From VRUE01 sp963702175 (GTDB taxonomy: Bacteria > Actinomycetota > Thermoleophilia > Solirubrobacterales > 70-9): a stretch of DNA of 64,000 nucleotides. The stretch is taken from NCBI GenBank assembly GCA_963702175.1, contig OY969721.1, positions 1,984,001 through 2,048,000 of the forward strand, written 5' to 3'. Shown piece by piece: positions 59,818 through 64,000 of this stretch. How positions within the stretch are numbered: position 1 is the stretch's first letter; each line of letters begins with the position of its first letter. A program made the translations under genes and the position numbers. The notes beneath the pieces were generated by a model. That model did no database searches. It worked only from the letters and a program-made list of their open reading frames with translations, and was not told the origin of the DNA.

Positions 59818-62429
59818 GTGTCCTCCCCGGTTGGAGCCCAGAGGGGAGCCGGGCGGGCCGGCGCATCCTCGTCTGCCGGGGCCGCGCCCTCGCCCGCGCC
59901 CGGCTTGCGCCTCAGCTCCTCGAGCTTGGCGAGGATGCGCTCGTCGAGCGTTTCGAGATGGGCGATCACCTCGCCGACTTGCATCCGCGCGGCCGCCCCT
60001 TCGACTGGAGCATCGCCGTGATCCGTTGGTGCTCCGAGAATGTCCTCGACCCTGATCCCGCCGAGGGCGAAGGGCTTGCTCAGCTCGCCACGGTGAGTGA
60101 CCTGGGCGATGAAGCGGTAGCGGCCCAGCCTGGTCAGCGCGGCCGGGTCGGGCTGCCCCGCCCACTCCTTCGTCAGCAGCGCCGCTGCGTGGGAGTTCAA
60201 CGCGGTGGCGAGCAGATGCGAGCGGTTGGTGGTGAGCGCGTTCAGCGTCTGCGGGTTCAGCCGCTCGGGGTTCTGGTTGAGGACGACCGCGCGGAGCCCG
60301 AACTTGGCGCTCTGCTCCAGCAGCGCGGCGAGGTTGCCCGAGGCGGCGCCGTCGTAGCTCTGGACCTCATCGAGGAAGACCCAGAAGGGGCGGCGGGCAG
60401 CTGGAGTGAGCTGGGCCCTGGTTCGCGCCGCGTGCAATAGGTCGAAGAGGAGCAGGTTGGCGAGCAGGCGCTCGCGGGTGCCGCCCGCGCCGGGGCAGGC
60501 GAGGACGATCCTCCCGGAGTCCATCGCCTCGCGAACCCGGTAGGTGCTCTGGCTCTGGCCGAGGAGGGCACTGATCGGCGTCGAGTGGCGCAGGCGGTCG
60601 ACGAGGTTGGTGAGCGGCGTGATCGCCTCCTGCGCGAGCAGCGGGAAGCGGTCGATCCAGAACCCCTGCGAGGCCTTGGGCAGGAAGGGGAGGACGGCGG
60701 CGCGCCAGCGCTCGTTGGAGAGCAGGGTGGGGAGCTGAAAGATCGTCGGCGCCAGCTCGGGCGGCAAGGCCGGCGCGATCCTCGCCAGCGCCCCTGCCGC
60801 CTGCGTGGTCAGGTTGATCGCGCGGGTGCTCTGCTCGCCCCATTGCAGGGTTGAGGCGAAGGCGTCGACGATCGCCTCCACGCGCGACTCGGTGCTGCCG
60901 CCACTCAGCTCGAAGAGATTCCAGCCGGGCAGGCTTTCGGGTCGTGGGGAGCTGAGGTCGATCTCGACCACTCGCGCGGCGACGTCGGGATCGTCCAGGT
61001 AGGGCCTGATCCGCTCCAACGCGTCGGCATGGGGATCGAGGAAGAGTCCACCGTGGCCGGAGTGGACTAGGTGGATGAACTGGGCGAGGGCGGTCTCGGT
61101 CTTGCCGTAGCGGCTGCGCCCGGCGACGTAGGAGAAGAAGGTGTCGGCGGTGCGGACCCCGACAACCCGCTCGCCGTCCTCACCGGCAACCCGGCCGAGG
61201 GGGATCAGGTTCTCGGCGGTCTTGTCGAAGGTCGGCAGCTTCGGCGGCGCCGGTAGGAGGGTGCCGGAGCGCAGCACGTTCTCACCGACGCAGTGGACGG
61301 TCGGCGGCTTGAGGAAGCCCGCTACCTCCCGGGCGGTGAGGATGCTACGCCGCGCCGGCCGGAAGAGGGCCGAGGAGAGGCGACGGTCGAAGCTTCGCCT
61401 TCGCGTCGGGAAGTCGGAGCCGAAGAACACGGCGTCGCCGATCCCGAGCCCAGCGGGGCGCAGCCAGTTCTGTGCGGCCAGCGGCTCGAAGGCGGCGAGC
61501 AGACCCTGCATCGCCAGCTTCGCGCGAGGGCGCTCGGCTGCCTGGGAGCAGAGCAGGATCTGCGCCTCGAAGAGCGGGCCGGCGTCGCGCAGCTTCGCGT
61601 CGAGGGCTTGGCCGACCAGGCGGCGCTCGATCAGCTCGGCGGGATCGGCCGTGTCGGGGCGGCGCTCGCCGCCAAGCAGCTCGCTCAGGCTGCGCCGCTC
61701 GCCGTGCGCGCGGCGAGCCTGGCCCTTCAGGCGGCGGCGTAGCCGGGTTCGGCGACGGCCAGCTGCCGGCAGCAGGTCGAGGCAGACCGTTGACCGCTCG
61801 CCGCGCTGCGGTCGAAGCGAAGCCATCGCCGCAGCGAAGGGCTGAAGCGGGTCGGGCTCGTTGTCGAGCCGCGCCAGCGGTTCGACGCTCGGGCGGGCGA
61901 GGATCAACTCCGCGCGCAGCGTCACCTCGCCGGGCCGGTCGGCCTCCGGCACCATCTCCGCCGCATCGCGCAGCTCGACTCCCTCATAGCTGCGCAGCGC
62001 ATTGCGTAGGAGTTGGCCCGAGCGGGCCGGAACGTCGAGCAGGTAGAGGAGCCTTCCCTCGCGATCGTTGGTCAGCCGCACCCGCAGCGCGCAGGCGCGG
62101 CGATCGAACCAGCCGCGCACGCTGCGATCGGCCCGCGCCAACTCGGCGGCGATGCGCAGGACCGTCTCGGGCTTGGCGTCGAACTCATCGGCGGGCACCA
62201 CCGCCGCGGCCGTTCGCGTCGCGAGCGTGCGGCGCGTGGCGAGGAAGCGTTGTGTAGCCAGCGCGGAGGCGATAGCGAGGGCGCCGAGAGCGAAGGGCGC
62301 GAGCGACGCCGCGGAGGCGAGGAGCTGATCGACCCGGATGCCCGACACGGCGCGCCAGATGGCGGCGGTCACGAGCAGAGCGAAGATCGCCAGCATCGGC
62401 CGCGGGTCGGAGCGATCCTCACCCATCAT
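59814..62429 (-). CDS. TraG/VirD4-like conjugative coupling ATPase
   Basis: An 871-residue membrane ATPase. Two N-terminal transmembrane helices (about 12-32 and 40-60), then a long basic domain, then a RecA-like motor with Walker A GRSRYGKTE (about residue 437), FLDPHADALERI, and Walker B WVFLDEVQSY (about 685), followed by VVLNQNPERL and TNRSHLLAT sensor regions. It probably couples DNA to a transfer channel during conjugation. No other T4SS subunit is in view; they may lie beyond the right edge, or the element may be mobilizable only. Confidence 0.83.
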   Translation of the reverse strand: MMGEDRSDPRPMLAIFALLVTAAIWRAVSGIRVDQLLASAASLAPFALGALAIASALATQRFLATRRTLATRTAAAVVPADEFDAKPETVLRIAAELARADRSVRGWFDRRACALRVRLTNDREGRLLYLLDVPARSGQLLRNALRSYEGVELRDAAEMVPEADRPGEVTLRAELILARPSVEPLARLDNEPDPLQPFAAAMASLRPQRGERSTVCLDLLPAAGRRRTRLRRRLKGQARRAHGERRSLSELLGGERRPDTADPAELIERRLVGQALDAKLRDAGPLFEAQILLCSQAAERPRAKLAMQGLLAAFEPLAAQNWLRPAGLGIGDAVFFGSDFPTRRRSFDRRLSSALFRPARRSILTAREVAGFLKPPTVHCVGENVLRSGTLLPAPPKLPTFDKTAENLIPLGRVAGEDGERVVGVRTADTFFSYVAGRSRYGKTETALAQFIHLVHSGHGGLFLDPHADALERIRPYLDDPDVAARVVEIDLSSPRPESLPGWNLFELSGGSTESRVEAIVDAFASTLQWGEQSTRAINLTTQAAGALARIAPALPPELAPTIFQLPTLLSNERWRAAVLPFLPKASQGFWIDRFPLLAQEAITPLTNLVDRLRHSTPISALLGQSQSTYRVREAMDSGRIVLACPGAGGTRERLLANLLLFDLLHAARTRAQLTPAARRPFWVFLDEVQSYDGAASGNLAALLEQSAKFGLRAVVLNQNPERLNPQTLNALTTNRSHLLATALNSHAAALLTKEWAGQPDPAALTRLGRYRFIAQVTHRGELSKPFALGGIRVEDILGAPTDHGDAPVEGAAARMQVGEVIAHLETLDERILAKLEELRRKPGAGEGAAPADEDAPARPAPLWAPTGEDT

Positions 62430-62648
62430 GCACCGACCTCTGGGTCACGTAGGTATGTCGGCAAGCCACGAGCCGCGCGATCGGCGCTCCGATGCGGGAT
62501 AGCTGGCCTTCGTGCCCACCTCCACGCGAACCGGCGCTCGACCCGCCAGTCGGCTCGGCGCCCGACCTGGGACCCGACCGAGGCGCGATGCCGCCGCCCG
62601 GCCCGTGTCTAGAAAAGGTCCTCATATATATACGGAGGGATGAATCCC

Positions 62649-62662
62649 GAAAGTGGTCCCCC
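62649..62662 (+). repeat. 14 bp direct repeat, copy 1
   Basis: GAAAGTGGTCCCCC; the second copy starts 66 bp downstream at 62715. Both lie just upstream of the 27 bp repeats. Confidence 0.65.
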
Positions 62663-62714
62663 CCGAATTTGAGCCGCCTCGCTGGTCTCATGTAATAGAA
62701 GGGGGCTGAGAGCG

Positions 62715-62728
62715 GAAAGTGGTCCCCC
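62715..62728 (+). repeat. 14 bp direct repeat, copy 2
   Basis: GAAAGTGGTCCCCC, identical to 62649-62662. Confidence 0.65.
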
Positions 62729-62779
62729 TTATGTGACGAATCCGACATTCGCGACGGTATGGCTGGCCGCTTTTCCCGC

Positions 62780-62806
62780 CTCATACCTCTTTGTCGTTTG
62801 AGGCCG
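62780..62806 (+). repeat. 27 bp dyad repeat, copy 1
   Basis: Starts GCCTCATACCT and ends GTCGTTTGAGGC, with GCCTCA/TGAGGC as inverted ends. Only four central bases differ from the copy at 62898. Followed by GTTTTGCGCCA. Confidence 0.75.
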
Positions 62807-62897
62807 GGTTTTGCGCCACGAATTCGGCATCTACACCAACAGGGGGGCCGAGCCGGGAAATTGAACCCCCAATTCGCAAATCGCCTTCGAACTTTCT

Positions 62898-62924
62898 GCC
62901 TCATACCTATCCGTCGTTTGAGGC
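62898..62924 (+). repeat. 27 bp dyad repeat, copy 2
   Basis: Same ends as 62780-62806 with ATCC in the centre instead of CTTT, 118 bp downstream (start to start). Followed by GTTTTCCGGCA, again similar to copy 1. Confidence 0.75.
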
Positions 62925-63075
62925 GGCGTTTTCCGGCAAAAATTTAGATTTCGTGCGTGGCGGCTCTTGGTTTCATGCCCTTCAGTCGAAGCAAGGAGGG
63001 GTCTGTCCCACCAGACCGGCCCCACTTGGGTCTCGGATGCTGGAACAGTCCGGCTGAGCCGGCACACTGGACCGC

Positions 63076-63855
63076 ATGCCTCATCGACCTCCCGGTGTCT
63101 GCATGTTCTGCGACGCGACCAGCGTCACCAAGGCCCACGTCTTCGCGGAGTCATGGACGAACCTGTTCGACGAGCCGAACGACACGCGCGAGCACGAGGT
63201 CGTGCATCGCTACACGGACCCGACAACTGGCGAGCGGCGCATCCTCAAGCGCGCGAAGACTTTTGCCTTGATCAGCCGCAAGGTCTGCGGCGCGTGCAAC
63301 AGCGGCTGGCTCAACGAACTGGAGGCGCGGGTCCGTCCACTCATGGCCCGTTTCGCGGCGAACACGCCGATCACGCTCGATGCCGAGGAGCAGGCGGACC
63401 TCGCGCTCTGGTCCGTAGCCGCGGCTCTCATCGCGATGAGCCGCGATCCAGACGCAGCGGGGTTCGCCGACCCCGCGATCGCCCATGCGATCTTCCGGGA
63501 ACGGCGCCCGCCCGACGACATGAACGTTTGGCTTGGCGCGAACTCGCACGGAGAGATGGGGTGGTTCCGCTCGCACTCGCTCAACCTCGCTCCCACCCCC
63601 GAGCAGACGGGTGCGTGGGGTGCGACGATCTCGTTCGGCTACGCCGTAATCCACATGGTCTTCCACGGCCTTCCGAACCGGCGAATGCGGCTGCGCCACA
63701 ATGCTCAACGATCCTTGCGCCGGATCTGGGCGCCGCGCGACCGCGCCGTTTGGCCGCCGAGGCTGATCATGCGCCCGCGCGACCTCACGCCGCTCGCGCT
63801 CGTGATCGGAGAGCAGTGCTCCTTTGAGCGGGCCGTCCCCGCGCGTTCAAGCTGA
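63076..63855 (+). CDS. HNH-like zinc-finger protein
   Basis: A 259-residue protein. The N-terminus has CMFCDATSVTKAHVFAESW and, about 55 residues later, VCGACNSGWLNELEARV. This CxxC...H...CxxCN-x-GW pattern is typical of HNH-type nuclease domains found in mobile elements and defence loci. The C-terminal 150 residues are mixed alpha/beta without a recognized family. It is the only plus-strand gene of the element in view. Nuclease activity is inferred from the motif, not certain. Confidence 0.68.
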   Translation: MPHRPPGVCMFCDATSVTKAHVFAESWTNLFDEPNDTREHEVVHRYTDPTTGERRILKRAKTFALISRKVCGACNSGWLNELEARVRPLMARFAANTPITLDAEEQADLALWSVAAALIAMSRDPDAAGFADPAIAHAIFRERRPPDDMNVWLGANSHGEMGWFRSHSLNLAPTPEQTGAWGATISFGYAVIHMVFHGLPNRRMRLRHNAQRSLRRIWAPRDRAVWPPRLIMRPRDLTPLALVIGEQCSFERAVPARSS

Positions 63856-63921
63856 GCGCGAGGTGCCTGTCAGGGCGGCGGCCAGTTCATTGACTAACGT
63901 GTTTGACCGGCAGTAGACAGC

Positions 63922-64000
63922 TCAGTCCGAGTTCGCCCGAGTGTCCGGCGCGGTCTCCTCGCCATCGAGAAGATTCTCTCGGGGCGCGTCCGGAGGCGGC
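63922..64000 (-). CDS. C-terminal fragment of a minus-strand gene cut by the window edge
   Basis: Reverse-strand reading from the edge gives about 25 codons ending APDTRANSD and a TGA stop at 63922-63924, preceded by PRENLLDGEE. Composition is protein-like, but the fragment is too short to identify. Confidence 0.35.
   Translation of the reverse strand, partial: PPPDAPRENLLDGEETAPDTRANSD

Larger units (their letters stand above)
62430..63075. other. Repeat-bearing noncoding region of the element, candidate oriT/origin or regulatory region
   Basis: About 645 bp with no supported gene and clearly lower GC. It carries two copies of GAAAGTGGTCCCCC (62649-62662 and 62715-62728), two 27 bp dyad-containing repeats (62780-62806 and 62898-62924), a TATATATA tract at about 62623-62631 and several short oligo-G/C runs. 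It separates the minus-strand transfer genes from the plus-strand HNH-like gene. Confidence 0.6.

Noticed and set aside
62831..63067. 78-residue minus-strand frame in the candidate origin region
   Set aside because: It crosses the 27 bp repeat and lacks start signals and protein-like composition.

Overview
The window looks like a chromosome segment from a high-GC Gram-positive actinobacterium, most likely class Thermoleophilia (Solirubrobacterales-like). This is inferred from very high GC, frequent GTG/TTG starts, many TANNNT -10 boxes 6-8 nt upstream of start codons, and actinobacterial families such as DUF6159, DUF2269, a DedA-PAP2 fusion, an R2lox-like oxidase and Replic_Relax. No rRNA gene or CRISPR array is visible.

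Layout. 1-14.4 kb: acyl-CoA ligase fragment, SBF transporter, two FKBP-like lipoproteins, a winged-helix protein, MFS exporter, thioesterase, glyS, FmdB, LCP ligase, then ROK kinase-rsmI-metG, a secreted serine hydrolase and an FMN alpha-hydroxyacid oxidase. 14.4-18.8 kb: tatD-rsmA-ispE-DedA/PAP2 and a small membrane protein. 18.9-21.7 kb: PucR regulator, tRNA-Gln, an HNH endonuclease and an HdeD-like protein. 21.9-30 kb: glmU-prs, DUF2269, GDPD, DUF6159/AarF, rplY(ctc)-pth-enoyl-CoA hydratase. 30-34.7 kb: large secreted CSLREA/beta-helix protein and a FAH-membrane-deacetylase operon. 34.8-43.7 kb: mfd, SurA-like foldase, eno, FtsB/DivIC, membrane glycosyltransferase. 43.7-51 kb: an RGG-rich protein, SNase, class I aldolase, a rhomboid-like pseudoprotease, metal-dependent hydrolase, R2lox-like oxidase, an ECF sigma factor fused to an anti-sigma zinc finger, and tRNA-Leu. 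An IS481 element sits at the tRNA-Leu 3' end, followed by a ThDP enzyme, Ppx/GppA and initiator tRNA-Met.

55.4 kb to the right edge is accessory DNA: a large serine recombinase whose C-terminus reads into tRNA-fMet, an AbiEi/AbiEii toxin-antitoxin pair, a replication-relaxation protein and a TraG/VirD4-like ATPase, all on the minus strand, then about 650 bp of repeat-bearing noncoding DNA and an HNH-like protein. I read this as the left part of an integrative and conjugative or mobilizable element. Its right end is not in the window.

The most unusual signal is a set of dispersed palindromic elements. Family 1 (four intergenic copies) has a conserved asymmetric core and locus-specific outer arms that stay complementary. 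Family 2 has three copies inside one glycosyltransferase reading frame, two of them a near-identical inverted pair, plus a short intergenic copy. Family 3 has two copies with a covarying hairpin. Two housekeeping genes (eno and a UPF0173 hydrolase) each carry an apparent one-base insertion, and pth has no ATG/GTG/TTG start available.
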